Positions 11,892 through 23,882 of a stretch of DNA of 64,000 bases are shown in pieces. This DNA is from Crotophaga sulcirostris (taxonomy: Eukaryota > Chordata > Aves > Cuculiformes > Crotophagidae): positions 124,001 to 188,000 of the forward strand of contig VYZB01000272.1 of assembly GCA_013397455.1 (NCBI GenBank). Reading direction: 5' to 3'. The notes beneath the pieces were generated by a model that saw only the letters and a list, made by a program, of their open reading frames with translations, was not told the DNA's origin and ran no database searches. Every line of letters starts with the position of its first letter. Position 1 is the stretch's first letter. The position numbers and the translations under genes are program-made.

Positions 11892-12690
11892 TCCAGAGGG
11901 ATGCTTACAGGCTGGAGAGGTGGCTTGTACAAGCATCACGAAGTACAAGTGCAAGATCGTGCACCTGGTTTGGGCATTCTCAAGCATGAACACAGGCTGG
12001 GCGGAGAATGGATTGGGAGCAGCCCTGAAGAGAAGGACTTGGGGTGCTGGGGGATAAGAAGCTAAACAGGAGCTGGCAATTGGTGCTCACAACCCAGAAA
12101 CCAACCGTGCTGCATCCTAAGCAGTGGGACCAGCAGGGCAAGGGAAAGGATTCTGCCCCTCTGCTCCTCTCTGATGAGACCCCACCTGGAGCCCTGTGTC
12201 CAGTTCTGGAGTCCTCAGCACAGCAAGGACATGGAGCTGTTGGAGAGAGTCCAGAGGAAGCCACGGACATGACCTGAGGGCTGGAGCAGCTCCCTTATGA
12301 GGAGAGGCTGAGAGCTGGGGTTGTTGAGCCTGGAGAAGAGAAGGCTGTGAGGAGAGCTTAGAGCAGCCTCCCAGTACTGAAAGGGCCTCCAGGAAAGCTG
12401 GGAAGGGGCTCTTGTTCAGGGAGTGCAGGGACAGGACGAGGGGGAATGGTTTTCAGCTGCAAGAGGGGAGATTGAGATGAGATCTTAGGGAGAAATGTTT
12501 TGCTGTGAGGGTAGGGAGGCCCTGGCCCAGGTTTCCCAGAGAAGTGGTGGCTGCCCCATCCCTGGAGGTGTTCAGGGCCAGGTTGGATGGGACTCTGAGC
12601 CCTCTGATGCAGTGGGAGGTGTCCCTGCCCATGGCAGGGGGTTGGAACTGGTTAGGCTCTGAGGTCCCTTCCAACCCAAACCGTTCTATG
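11892..12690 (+). mobile_element. CR1 3' end, ORF2 C-terminus plus full 3' UTR (ATTCTATG group)
   Basis: This is one of the longer CR1 pieces. It begins in ORF2 at the region equivalent to 'RDLDRLEKW' ('ccagagggatgcttacaggctggag') and passes the 'gtgcacctggtttgggcattctcaagca' and 'gagaccccacctggagccctgtgtccagttctgg' blocks. It continues through the complete 3' UTR and ends at 'ggtcccttccaacccaaaccgttctatg'. The ORF2 part is broken by indels: the sense frames at 11460-12065 and 12044-12277 are fragments of it joined to flanking DNA. Confidence 0.95.
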
Positions 12691-15500
12691 AAAGTGGTTG
12701 TGTGTGCCAGTTTATTTGTACACCGAATAACATGGAAGCTGCTGCTGCGGGAGTTTGGGTGTAGCTGTGACAGCATCCACAGAGAAAAGAGGAATTATGT
12801 ATTACAGCCAGTGTGACTGACTGAATTCCTTGTTGTGATGTTTACTCTGGGTGTTGAGGATGTATAAATGCAAACAGCGCATTCATGAATTATTTTGGGT
12901 TGCTAGTAGGTTTCTGAAGAAAATCATTTGTAATGAGCTTTATTTATGCACTGGAAATAAAGATGGGATTAGGAGAATATTGAACTGTAAATGCACTGGT
13001 GATTTTTGGCTTTTGTGCATAGCACAGAGAATCTCATCATTTATCTACGCTCGGATCTTGAATATGCAGAGCTGGCTGTGCCTTTCATGCAGCAGCTATT
13101 TCTGTTTGCAGCAGGCTGGCCTTGAGTCTGTATGGCGTACTCATTGCAGAGTAGGCAACACTAATCCATGGACCTCTCCCTGTGGTCCTACTGCTGGCTC
13201 TGTAGCTTTGGCGTGCTTTGTTAGCACACTGTGACCCAGATAGTTCCTCCCCTGTCTGATGTTCAGGTCGCATGGCCTTATTTTCCTCCTCCTGGGCTGC
13301 TGGTGTTGGGTACGCACGTGGTTTTGTACTCTGACTTCTCCGAGGCTTAGAGAGATCCTACAGGTGAGGAGGAGAAGTGGCATGTGTGGAGGCTGGGCTA
13401 CAGAGGAACCAGGAGCTGCCAAGGCATCTCCAGCACAAGGAGGAGGACATACCATACCTGGAGGGTTTGCTTTTCAGATCTCCTGCTGGGATGAGAGTGC
13501 TGTGAAGATCCAGCGATGACTTGCCAAGGCCACATTGAGTCTTTCCCTTGCCACGTCATTTTAAGGATGCTATTTTTTAGACAGACTGAAAGACCGGACT
13601 GTGTGGTAAGCTGGGGTGTCAAGGAGAGCCCTGATGTGTGTGAAGAGTGCCTTTATCTGAGGTGATTCACTGTAGGAACAAACTGAAAACATGCTTTAGC
13701 ACCTCTAGAGTAGTGTGCACCCACACATTACATGTGTCTGGTGTTCAGGTGGGTCATGGGCTTATGTACTGAAATCTTAGCTTAGGTTGTCCAGAGGTCC
13801 CTATAGTGATAAGCTGCGTTTTGCTGCAGAGGAAGGAGGCACCAAATTATCCTTGGAGCCGTGTTAGATTAGGAAATTTGCTCTTTACTCTTGCATTTTA
13901 ACAGGATGGTTGAACATCCGTTGGTGATTAGTGCATCGGTGCCAGCACTTGCATGGTGTTGAGAGCTCTTACAGCCACAATCTCAGTTTCACACAGGTGC
14001 AGACAGCAAATATTTTTTCTTAGCAATCACAGACTTGTACGCTTAAAATGAATGTAGATATATTTTTCATTTCCCTGCTGATATGCGCCATGCATGCTGG
14101 TTTTGGAAGTGCTGGGGGTCAGTGGCAGCCGTGTATTGCGAGTTGACCTGTCGTGTTGCTTGGTGTGATCTGACTCAGTTGGGTTCATATAAATCAGGTT
14201 CACTGAGGCACTTTTCTTACAGTTACTGAGTCTCGGAAGCAGCTTCTTGAACTCTACCCAACCCCTTGACTGTTAAACATGATGTGTTTTGAATGACTCT
14301 TGATTTGGGGATTCGGCATTGGTTTCTCCTGGCTGGTGTCATCTTCTCAGTTCCAGTATCAGCATTGCCATTCTCAGAGCAGCATGGACATTGCTTCTGG
14401 ATTTGGGTGTTTTTTTTGAGCAAATTCTTTATCTTGAAGGTCTGCTTCATCTTATTTAGCCTCTTGGATTTTGCAAAACAGCCTGGCCCCCTCATTGGGC
14501 TGCCTGGAACTGTGCTTCCACTTTAATTGAGTCACCTTGAAAGGGGACTGCCAAAAACAAAGGCAGGATCCAGCCACACGGATCAGCTTACACCAAACCA
14601 GCATTGTTGTCTGAGAATATCTCTTGCAGTGAGAGAAGCTTGAAACCTGCAGGGTGTCTTTTTATGAAGAAAAGCAAAATATATACTCTTTTGTATGCAT
14701 AGACCACCTAGGGGAGTTCCTTTTGAATTTTGCACTGTTTTAAACACTCATTGATGTGAACACTCATTGCATCGGCAAGGACAAATGCGATGCATGGTAA
14801 CTGAAGGGCCATTTTTGTTCTGGAGGTGCACAGGAGCAGAGTAAATAAGATTCATTAGGATAGAGGAAGGAGGAATAACTGCGGGGACATGTCACCTGCC
14901 AGCGCAGCAGTCAAGGACCTCGGACATCGGAATGACATTGTTTTACCCCTTTCAATGGATGACAAGTCTGCTTCCGTGAGGTGCTTCCTGAGCTGCGTGG
15001 AATAGAGACCGTCTGTGGGGTGAGTGAGTTTGTAAATGTTTGTGTGTTTCTTTATTAGAAGATCAGTGTCTGGTAGCTTATCTTTGTCCTCCTGCCCATC
15101 ATTGATGTCCAACTCTAGGATGTGGCTCGCTGATCCTTTCACACACAGCTGATAATGATTCCTTCCAGGCTTGACCAGCCTTCTTGCTGCTGGGCAGGCA
15201 GAGCCAGGCACAGCTGCCCCGCCGCAGATGCACATTGGACTGAATTTTGGGGTAGAGAATTTGCAGTTTCTTTGATGGTTGCAAGAACCCCAGAAACACG
15301 TTCAGAACTGAGGGTAATATGTAAATCTGGACTATTTATTGCAGATACATACAAATCTGATACATTTTATTGCAGAGGAAGTATGTACGTCACAGTTTTG
15401 GGCCAAGTTTTGTGTGTCAGGCTGTGCAGTGTAAGAGTCTAATTGTGTTATTGACATTTCACATAGAGGTGGAATAGAGCTACAAGTGTTTCTGAAGAAG
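12691..15500. other. Unique non-coding DNA
   Basis: No repeat family or gene is recognised. Some stretches (for example 12.85-13.05 and 14.6-14.8 kb) are AT-rich. Open frames up to 127 codons (12851-13234, 14855-15235) have no motif. Confidence 0.55.
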
Positions 15501-16993
15501 AGGTATGCAATTCTAGAAATGAGATGGGAGGTACCAGTGCCTCTTTTAGAGCCTGCTAGATCCTTGGTGCACTTAATTTTATTCTCTTGGTGCTAGAACA
15601 GTAAAATGTAAAACTTAGGCAGAACTAACTTTTGATCTCAGAGGCTCCCAGGGTGCTGCAGGAGTTCTGTGCCCAGCATGCTGAATCGAAGCCAGCTCCA
15701 GGGTGAATTGTAACAAGCTTTTTAGACTTGAGCAGTAGCTCAAAAGTAATTTGATATATTCAAAAGCAGCAGGAGGAAATGTTAGTGCAGCAAATTATGG
15801 CCACTGATGTGGTGTGAAAAGGTCACTGTATCCCACCCCAATCTGTCAGCCCCTCTGAACAGCATGGCCAGGACACATGAATAGCCTCTCAAAAACAACC
15901 TGTAAGAGTGTGAAACTGCAGTGTACCTGGGTGCCCTCCCTGACCAGGCATTCGAATTGAGGGTTGTGTTCTCTTCCAGTGCAGATTTCTGCTAACCAGT
16001 TCAAGAGGAGCTGTAAATTTTACCCAAAGGTGGGAGCATTCCTTCTGTATGCCCTCCCCTCCTCTCTTAGTCATTCAGAGTCTCGGATTCTTCTTAAAAC
16101 TGGTTGAGAGCAGTGCTGCCATGGTGTGGAGTAGCTTTGCTTCTGTGCTGAGCAGCAGGCTAGTAGGCTGAATAGAACTTTATATCAGATACCAGTCGGT
16201 GCTAGCGTCACTTGCTTCCAGGCTTTATTTCAGCCTTTTCTTCTCCTGGTCCCTGCACTTTCCCAAGGCCCGTGTAGGGATGACAACCCTGCACCATCAG
16301 CTCAGGCTGTGTAGCCAGAGCAGGTCCTGGGCCTGCATTCCCTGCCCTGACATTTTCTAAAGGTGTGCTTCCAGGAGGAAAGGAAAACCTTGTAGGCAGC
16401 ATCTGTTTATTCAGTTACCTGCCGGCATCCCAGGACAGGAAATGGCATCCTGTGGTGAGAAATGCCGCACTGCCAGATGTGCTCTGGCAAGGATGGATTA
16501 CTCTTGTGGATGCTAGACAAGGGTTATTTGAATTGTTGTGAAAGGTTTGATTGTTTTTGTTGTTTTTTAAGTGGTCTCAGTCACCATGGTTTGTAAAATT
16601 GATTCCTCGCTGCCTTTCCCGGGAAGGTACCATTACACCCGAATAGACCTTTCAAATTCAGCTCCATTGAAAATAATGGAATTACTCTGGGCTGTTGTTC
16701 CCATTAAGGAAATCAATCTTGTTTTGAAAACCCCTGTGCTTTTGAGAGGATCAGAACTCAACAGAAGGCTCTACCTTTCTGCTTGGCAGAGTTCCCCTGG
16801 AGACATCTGCTTCTGGTGGGCTCCCTTGAAGTTGGCTTTAATTTTGGGGGAGATTTGGGGATTGGGATTGGGGTGATTTTGGAACTGGCATTCTGTTGGG
16901 TAGTTTTATGCTGTTGCTTTTGGCTTTGATGTGGATCTCTTTCCATTCTTCCTTTATCTTTTATGACATTTAGGTGAGGTCATGGACAAATGG

Positions 16994-17325
16994 TTAAGTG
17001 CTTGATGGGTTTGGGTTTGGTAGTGCTGTCCTCCCTGAGTTTAACAGAATTATTTCCAGCTTTGCCTTTGCCAGAACTGTTTGCTGCTCCTCTCTGTCCA
17101 TTGAGAAGAGCTTTACGACTGTTGGGTCTTGGATGGCCTCTTTCCAGAGCTTCTTAACCCTTTTAGAACCAGTTCCTTGCTTTCCGTTGTTGGACACTCA
17201 GTCATTGGAATGTCCTTGATGAGTTGTTGACTGGGGACTGAGGATCCACGGAAGCCATGGGTTTCTTCTTGATGATCCTGAGTAATGCAACTTTGTGTTG
17301 GCTGCTTCACTTTTCTTATTTCCAT
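16994..17325 (-). other. Charged minus-strand reading frames, unidentified
   Basis: Two overlapping minus-strand frames (17325-17113, 70 codons from an ATG; and 17197-16994, 67 codons, opening with GTG) give lysine- and glutamate-rich peptides. One contains VKKLWKEAIQDPTVVKLF, which looks amphipathic. The two frames differ by one frameshift in the overlap, so they could be remains of one coding sequence such as an old processed pseudogene. I do not recognise a family and see no poly(A) tail. Chance is quite possible. Confidence 0.15.
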
Positions 17326-17764
17326 ATCTGTTGTGCTATATTTTTATATATTAAATACGCATATAGAAAATAAACAAGGAAGTTTCTGTAGAAAATAAAT
17401 CATTGTTGGGAGAGGGCAGAATGACACTAAATTGGCAGCTTTGCCGAAGGTACAATGCCTTTGATTGATTAGTTGTCAAAGAAGTGTAATGTACTAAACA
17501 TGATGAAGATTAAGGATGTTAAGACAGTTAAAATTCAAGTTGCATAAGTGTTCAGTGTTGGGTTTAGAGCCTCTTCCAGAATTTTAATTTTACAAAATGC
17601 AAAGTGTTTGTTTTATGCTCTTCCTTGGGAGCCCTCTGGATGTTTTGGAGAATTGGAGTCCTTAAAAAAAAAACAACAAACAGAACAGTGTTCAGTATTC
17701 ACAGGCTATGAATTAGGTAGAGAGATGATGTTTTTGTGATTAATAGTGAGCTTCCGAGGTGCAT

Positions 17765-17965
17765 TAGACACTATTTACAGCAGCTGAGCACCAGAAATAA
17801 TAGCAGCATTATCTTGCACCTCCTAATTACTCTGTGGGTCCATTTTTACGTTGTATCTGATGTTCAGGAAATAATAGCGGAGTATTTTTCGACAAATAAT
17901 TATTTAGATGTTTAGATACGAGTGCAGCAGGAGTAAACATTGAACCAAACCGCGCCTTTGGAGGG
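17765..17965. promoter_or_regulatory. Candidate conserved non-coding element
   Basis: About 200 bases of AT-rich, non-repetitive sequence contain several ATTA/TAAT cores and two copies of 'gaaataatagc' (near 17793 and 17867). This texture is typical of vertebrate developmental enhancers. No conservation can be measured here. Confidence 0.25.
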
Positions 17966-17972
17966 GACTAGA

Positions 17973-18020
17973 AATTATTTTTATTTTATTTTATAATTTT
18001 ATTTATTTTTATTTTATCAT
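17973..18020. repeat. TTTTA-type AT low-complexity
   Basis: Almost 50 bases consist only of A and T arranged as irregular TTTTA/TTTAT units, directly after the AT-rich block. Confidence 0.8.
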
Positions 18021-18483
18021 TTCCTGTTTCTTTTGTAACTACTCCCTCCTCTCCCACTGTTGCATTCCTCCTTCTTCCTAGGGGGCAGGAGTTCACCGAA
18101 ACAAATCCATGAGCTTTGTATGGGATCCCTGTTGGAACCCTGCTCAGTACTCTCCGTAATTGACCCTTCCAAGCTTTTCACTGCTCTTATCTCCAGATCA
18201 GGGGATGGCTGCTTTGGATGGAGACCACCCCTCCATTTCCCTTCTTTCCAACTACTAATAAATCCTAGTTTACTTAAAGTGGAACAGAAAGGAGCCTGTA
18301 GACAACAGAGAGGTACTTCTTCCCCTCTGAGGTCCTTCCTCTGTGCATACTGCACAGAGCCATCCAGTGCCCTTCTCCAGGAGAACACCAGCACACACCC
18401 TGCTTGGCCAGGGTGATATGCGGTTGGTAAACAGACACCACCAACCACTTGGGCCCCTCACTTCCCTCGTGTGAGGCTCAGAT

Positions 18484-18765
18484 CATTCTATGAGCCTGTG
18501 ATTCTGAATTGGAAGGAACCCACAAGGACCACAGAACCCAACTCCCGTCCCTGCACAGGAAAACCCCAACGTTCACACCACAGGTCTGAGGGTGTTGGCC
18601 AAATATTTCTGCAATATTGTCAGGTTTGGTGCGATGACTGCTTCCGTGGGGAGCTGTTTCACTGCTCCACCATCCTCTGGGTGAAGAACCTTTCCCTAAT
18701 TTCCAACCTAACCCTCCCCTGGTGCATCTTCTTCCCATTCTCTCAGGTCCTACCATTAGTCCTCC
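18484..18765 (-). mobile_element. CR1 3' UTR fragment (CCTGAGTTGG group)
   Basis: On the minus strand this reads as the CR1 3' UTR of the third group. Visible phrases are the counterparts of 'ccaactcccgtccctgcacagg', 'attcttgggtgaaga..ctttccctaat' and 'gagctgtttcactgctccaccatcctctgggtgaag'. It is the same subfamily as 23883-25000 and 44091-44352 but more diverged. The outer end near 18484-18497 is uncertain because the tail is degraded. Confidence 0.85.
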
Positions 18766-19689
18766 ACTTTTGTGGCCAATTCTTCTCTTCACAGCCATCT
18801 TTCTAACAGGAGCCCTCCATGAGCTTGCACTGTCACCTTCCATTGGTCCTCTGCTCAGATAACCATTTTACTTTCCCTCTTGGGGAGACTCCTCTCCATA
18901 TTGGCACAGATAGTGCAAAACGTTTCTTCATTGTCTCTTTTGCCATGATGCTGCAGATGTGAAAAGAATGCAGTGCCGCAAACCTGACTGCAGTGAAGCT
19001 GGTGACAGATGACTGTCACATCGACTGGCGTAGCCTGCTCATTCCCATTTCCCCATTTACAGTGATGGAAAGTTGGACTGTGAACTCTTTGAAATCCTCT
19101 CCCTGTTCTCTGCCTGCACAGCTCCGGTAGCCAGGAGTGGCAACCACCACTGCCATGAACTGTGCTTCCAGGGAAGACCAAGACATATTTTTTCGAGAGT
19201 GTTGGCAGATGATGGGTTTATCTGACTGTGGGATTTTGTCAGAAACTCAACTTTCACTTGAACTTTGCCTTTGAAGGCTGCCCTGTGTCAGTGGGGGTGG
19301 AGGGATGAGAGCCCTGGTTTTCCATGCAAAGACAAACTAAGAAGTTTTAGGTAGGAATTTTCTTGTTAAGTGCTGCCAATGCAACTGGTTTTTATGTTGT
19401 ACACACACACTTCTTCCTGTAAAAACATGCAAGATGAACTTTAAATTTCCATTTACTGTAACTGTATTTTCCAGTTACCTTCTATGTGTGGCAGGGAATG
19501 TGGCTTTATCTGCGGAAGATCCAGCACCTCAGTCTTGGGTTCTTCATGTGCTACAGGCCTTATGTACAGCGGCCACATGGAGAGGGTATCCCTGGAGGAG
19601 AGGGTTGGCTATGGGCAGAAGAACCTCTCCACGGGTCCTATTCCCAACCGTCTTGCCGACTACCATGAATTCAACTTGGTTTTCTTCTT
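18766..19689. other. Unique non-coding DNA
   Basis: A minus-strand frame (18855-19181, 108 codons) and a neighbouring one (19057-19257) are open but carry no recognised domain. Otherwise no feature is seen. Confidence 0.5.
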
Positions 19690-20289
19690 CTGCATCCAAA
19701 GCAGTGGGACCAGCAGGGTGAGGGAGGGGATTCTGCCCCTCTGCTCTGCTCTGGTGAGACCCCACCTGGAGCCCTATGTCCAGTTCTGGAGTCCTCAGCA
19801 AAGGAAGGACAGGGAACTGTTGGAACGAGTCCAGAGGAGGCCATGGAGATGATCCAAGGGCTGGAGCAGCTCCCTTATGAGGAGAGGCTGAGAGAGTTGG
19901 GGTTGTTCAACCTGGAGAAGAGAAGGGTGTGGGGAGACCTTAGAGCAGCCTCCTAGTATTGAAAGGGGCTCCAGGAAAGCTGGGGAGGGGGTCTTGGTCA
20001 GGGAGTGCAGGGATAGGAGAAGGGGGAATGGTTTTGAGGTGCAAGAGGGGAGACTGAGGTCTTTCTCTTAGGGAGAAATGCTTTCTTGGGCTGATGGTGA
20101 GGCCCTGGCCCAGGTTTCCCAGAGAGGTGGTGGCTGCCCCATCCCTGGAGGCGTTCCAGGCCAGGTTGGATGAGGCTTTGAGCCTCCTGATGCAGTGGGA
20201 GGTGTCCCTGCCCATGGCAGGGGCGTTGGAACTGGTTGGACTTTAAGGTCCTTTCTAGCCCAAACCATTCCATGATTCTATGATTCTTT
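19690..20289 (+). mobile_element. CR1 3' end (ATTCTATG group)
   Basis: The plus-strand CR1 begins at 'gcatccaaagcagtgggaccagcaggg', inside the end of ORF2 (region of the [13 protein letters not shown] peptide seen at 19484-19852). It runs through the full 3' UTR to 'ctttctagcccaaaccattccatgattctatgattctttg'. The tail keeps two octamer units. ORF2 remnants are frameshifted. Confidence 0.94.
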
Positions 20290-22144
20290 GTCCAGTTTTT
20301 TCTGTCTTTTGCCTTTAAAGTGTTTTGGATATTGATCATCTCTTTTGGTTGTGCAGTGGAACCCAGTGGACTCCAGACCCTCCTGAACCCCCTCAGCATG
20401 CTCTCTCCATGCAGTGAGCTGTAGCCAGGGCTATTCACCATTGTGCTGGGGCCCAACGAGCCAACTGCTGTGTCTGCTGCTGCTGCAGGGTGTGGACAAT
20501 CTGTGCCGCTGTGCTGAGGGAGGTGGCACCAAGACAAGGAAAAGCTCATCTTGCATGTCGGTGCCTGGCTGAGTTTGTTGAGTTCTCGCAGAGACTAGGG
20601 GGCTCCATGACTTACCAGCAGAGCAGCCTGGAGATGAAAGGCACTAAAGAACAGTTAATGGGGAGCTCCAAAGCATCATTTCAAGAACTGCATTTCAGAG
20701 TGCAACAGCTCTTTAAACTGATTTCAGTAATGAATAATTAAAGCATGAAAAACAAGAGCAGTAAATATTTCATTAAAATACTAAACAGAAACTACAAAAT
20801 TGAAGGCAAAGGAAGCTTCACTTTTTCTGCTCCCTCCCTGGTGCTGATTCTCATTGTCCTCATACATGGAGAGCTCCAGTGTGGACAGAAGGAGGCAGAG
20901 GGATGCGCAGCTCTCAAACCACCGCTGGAGATTAGAAATTCCTCCTGACTTATTGACCACTCTCTTCTGAATCATCCATCACAGATTAACTTTTGGGATA
21001 ATATTGTGTTTATTCTGTTCCTGGAAATATTTGTGGACCTTGTAAATGCAGAAGGCTGGGATGCTTCATAGCTGTTCAACTGAGAAACACACGTGTTCCA
21101 GCTCCAGTCAGAAGTTCTTCGTTCAATAGTCATTAATTAGTGGCTAAACCACATGAAGATATGGAATTGCGTTGTGTATTTGCTATGAAAGTTAATAAAA
21201 CCTTCAGAGGAAAAGGCTGATTAAGAAATTGAATGATACTGGATTGTACATAAAAAATTACAGCAAGTCCTTAGAGTAATTTTTCCAGATTCCCCCCTCC
21301 CATGTTCTAGACTTTTATAAACTGTGTGGTTATTTAGGGTCTCTATAGTTAGCAGTCAGATTAGATATTCGTTGGGGCTGTGCTTATTAATCCAGACCAT
21401 TAATTACAAAGTGCTGTTCATTTCCAAGAGGTATCCAAGCAATCCTCACCAAAGCCCAACAAGGATGAGTAGATAATGCGCACAACTGGAGAGGGAGAAG
21501 GGGCAGGCAAGGCTGATGAAGATCTAATTTCCGTTTAAAAATGAAACCAAATTGACTCTGAGGAATAAGAAGCAATAAGAGCGATGCATTAAAGGGTGTT
21601 TATAGGCAGTGATGGTCTGCATTGCAGTCTGCACGGCCGCAGGGTCAGGAACTCCTGCCTCATACTCATCGGTCCATGGCAGGAGCAGATTCGTCTGTCA
21701 TTGCTCCATATGACATGGCCTCTGTCCAGGACAGCCTGGACTTTGAGGTACTCTAAACAGCACTGTTCCTGTAGTTGAACAAAAGGCTCTGAGTGAAGAC
21801 ACAGCCATTCCTCTGCCATCCCTCCCACAGAGCAGCACGGGTAACATACTCTGGGGCAGGTTTCCACAAACCTGAAATCCTGGGGTTGTTTCTGACTATT
21901 TTCTCCCGTGATTATATTGAATGTTGCCCAGAGGTGCTCACTGACAATTGCTTCATCAGTCACCGTGGCTCTGATGTCAGAGGTCACTCAGGATTACATT
22001 TCATAAAGGTCTTGGCTGCTGCAACATCCTCTTCCTAAGTGCTGAGATCCCTTGAGCCCCCAAATCCAAGTTAAATACAGAGAGCGTGGAAGAGTTCAAC
22101 ACTGGACAGGGCAATTATTTAAAAAAAAAAAATAATGCCTTGAC
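20290..22144. other. Unique non-coding DNA
   Basis: No repeat is recognised. 20.7-21.4 kb is AT-rich. A 132-codon minus-strand frame (21589-21987) has no domain signature. Confidence 0.55.
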
Positions 22145-22216
22145 TCATTTTAGTAAAACTGCAACTCCTGAAATAATAGTTCATTTATCCCAGTTGTTTG
22201 GTTTAAGGTGAAGTAA
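22145..22216. repeat. Unknown 72-bp repeat unit, copy 1
   Basis: This segment, starting with 'tcattttagtaaaactgcaactcctgaa', recurs in the same orientation about 990 bases downstream at 23138-23206. The first ~28 bases are identical and the rest is similar with a small indel. It does not resemble CR1. Copy 1 is followed within about 7 bases by a CR1 fragment. Confidence 0.8.
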
Positions 22217-22222
22217 ATATAA

Positions 22223-22422
22223 ACCTCCAGGGATGGGTCAGCCACCATTTGCCCAGAGAAGTCGTGGATGCCCCACCCCTGGCCAGTGTTCAAGGCCAGG
22301 TTGGATGAGTCTATGAGAAACCTGATCCCGTGGGAAGTGTCCCTACTCATGATAGGGGGGGTTGGAACTGAATGGACTTTGAGGTCACTTCTGACCCAGA
22401 CTGTTCCAAGATTCTATGATAA
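22223..22422 (+). mobile_element. CR1 3' end with inverted 5' segment
   Basis: The main body (from about 22249) is a plus-strand CR1 end: 'gcccagagaagtcgtggatgcccc', 'ttcaaggccaggttggatgag', 'gggggttggaactg' and 'ccaagattctatgat'. Directly before it, 22223-22247 is the reverse complement of the same CR1 stretch ('cctccagggatgggtcagccacca'). The two make an imperfect hairpin with 19-base arms (22227-22245 and 22264-22282, 16 of 19 matching). 5' inversions arise in LINEs by twin priming, although here the inverted part also duplicates sequence. Confidence 0.88.
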
Positions 22423-23137
22423 TAATGGTAAAATAATGATAATAAAAAAGAGAAAAATAGCAGTGAAACCAACAGAGCTGAATGTGAAATCCTGTTGGTC
22501 TCTGACCACTTGGGTCTGTGAGCCTGAGCCTGGAGCACCTTCCAGGGTTGGAGAACATGCCCAGGCAGGACGGGACAGAGGGGACAATTTTGGTTTTATC
22601 TAGAGGAGCAAGCAGCACAGAGTTGGAAAGATGCGGAGGGACGCCCTGAGCTCTGTGGCATAGGGAAAGTGGCCATGAGCCTGGATCCCTGCAGATTAAA
22701 GGGCTGTTACACTGGTGAGCTTCTTGGCTCTAGTTTCTTGGCCGGTGTGCTCAATTTGCCCAAGACTTGCTCCAGGTTCTGTCCTGTTCTGCACAGCTGC
22801 TTCACCTGAGCGCTGAAGTCACTCCTGCATAGAAGTCCTAAGGGAGTTGCGAATACTGGCTGATGCTTGTCAAGCAGTGGAAGATTAAATATGCTGTGTG
22901 TGAACAAGTTTTTACTTTTCTTATATTGAACTTGAATACCAAGGTGATGAGCATAGTGTAAATGTCTTGAGAGAGGAATGCTGAGCATGATAACTCGTAT
23001 TGATCTCAGATGCTAAAGGGCCTTTCTACAACTTTCTACTTTTCTGGTGTCTGATTACTCATTTATCAAATAATAGTTCTATAATATCCATGTGAGAGTG
23101 CAGTTATCTTCACAGCAGAAGGATTGGGAGAAGATTA
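22423..23137. other. Unique non-coding DNA
   Basis: Starts with a short AAT/GATAATAA-rich stretch (22421-22460). No gene or repeat family is recognised. Confidence 0.5.
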
Positions 23138-23206
23138 TCATTTTAGTAAAACTGCAACTCCTGAATTAACAGTTCATTTCTCTGGTTGTCTGGGTGAAGG
23201 TGGAAC
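23138..23206. repeat. Unknown 70-bp repeat unit, copy 2
   Basis: Second copy of the unit at 22145-22216, in the same orientation. Shared landmarks are 'ttttagtaaaactgcaactc', 'agttcattt' and 'gtgaaggtgga' (copy 1 has 'taaggtgaag'). Similarity stops at both ends, so the duplicated length is only about 70 bases. Confidence 0.8.
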
Positions 23207-23882
23207 CAAGCCATGGAGTGGGACAATGCATGGCCTGTGCTTTGAGCACTTGCTGGCTCTGGGCAACAGGCATTCACAGGCTAAGGCTTTGTTTTAATTA
23301 TAATAAACCTCTGCTTAGAAGCCCTTTTGGAGTTGGTTGGTTTTTTTTAAATAAAGATGATATTATTAAAAAAAACCCTCAGTCTAAACCCAGTGGCCCT
23401 TATCCGCTTTATAAATGGATTTTTTTTTTCTAAACACCCGCACCCCACACAAATTATAAAGGATTGCAGCTTTCCGATAGCACTAGTATGATTTATTTTG
23501 TTACTTGCTGTCATTATCTGAGTCAGTTCCAAGGAAGAAAATGCAGAGAGTGCTTCTGTTAGTTGTACTGCGGGAAGACTGATCCTGCTCTGTGGCACTG
23601 TGGGAGCAATACCTTGAGGGTTTGTTCGTGATTTGGTACGAACATGTAAGCCCTTTCGATTTAGGACGTGTGAACACTCCTGTGGTTATTAGTCCTTTTG
23701 CTAATTGTTTATTTATTAGTTTTTTAAAATCTATCATATAGCTGAAGTTTTGAAAATGTTTTGAACTGTCTTTATTAAATGGTCTTTTTTTTGTGAATTA
23801 TTTTGATTAGCTGACATGTAATATTACAGACCTATTCCCATCCTGCTGTAAGAAATGGTCAGGCTTATTACAGAATTATGGT
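23207..23882. other. Unique AT-rich non-coding DNA
   Basis: Short T and A runs occur at 23341-23349, 23368-23376 and 23420-23430. No gene or mobile element is recognised. Confidence 0.5.

Larger units (their letters stand above)
15501..18483. other. Unique non-coding DNA with AT-rich block
   Basis: No mobile element is recognised. A pair of overlapping minus-strand frames at 16994-17325 has unusually charged composition and is listed separately. An AT-rich, possibly conserved block and a TTTTA low-complexity stretch lie at 17.77-18.02 kb. Confidence 0.55.

Noticed and set aside
18855..19257. Two minus-strand frames of 108 and 66 codons that look exon-like
   Set aside because: I looked for a signal peptide, domain and splice sites but nothing was convincing and no family could be named.
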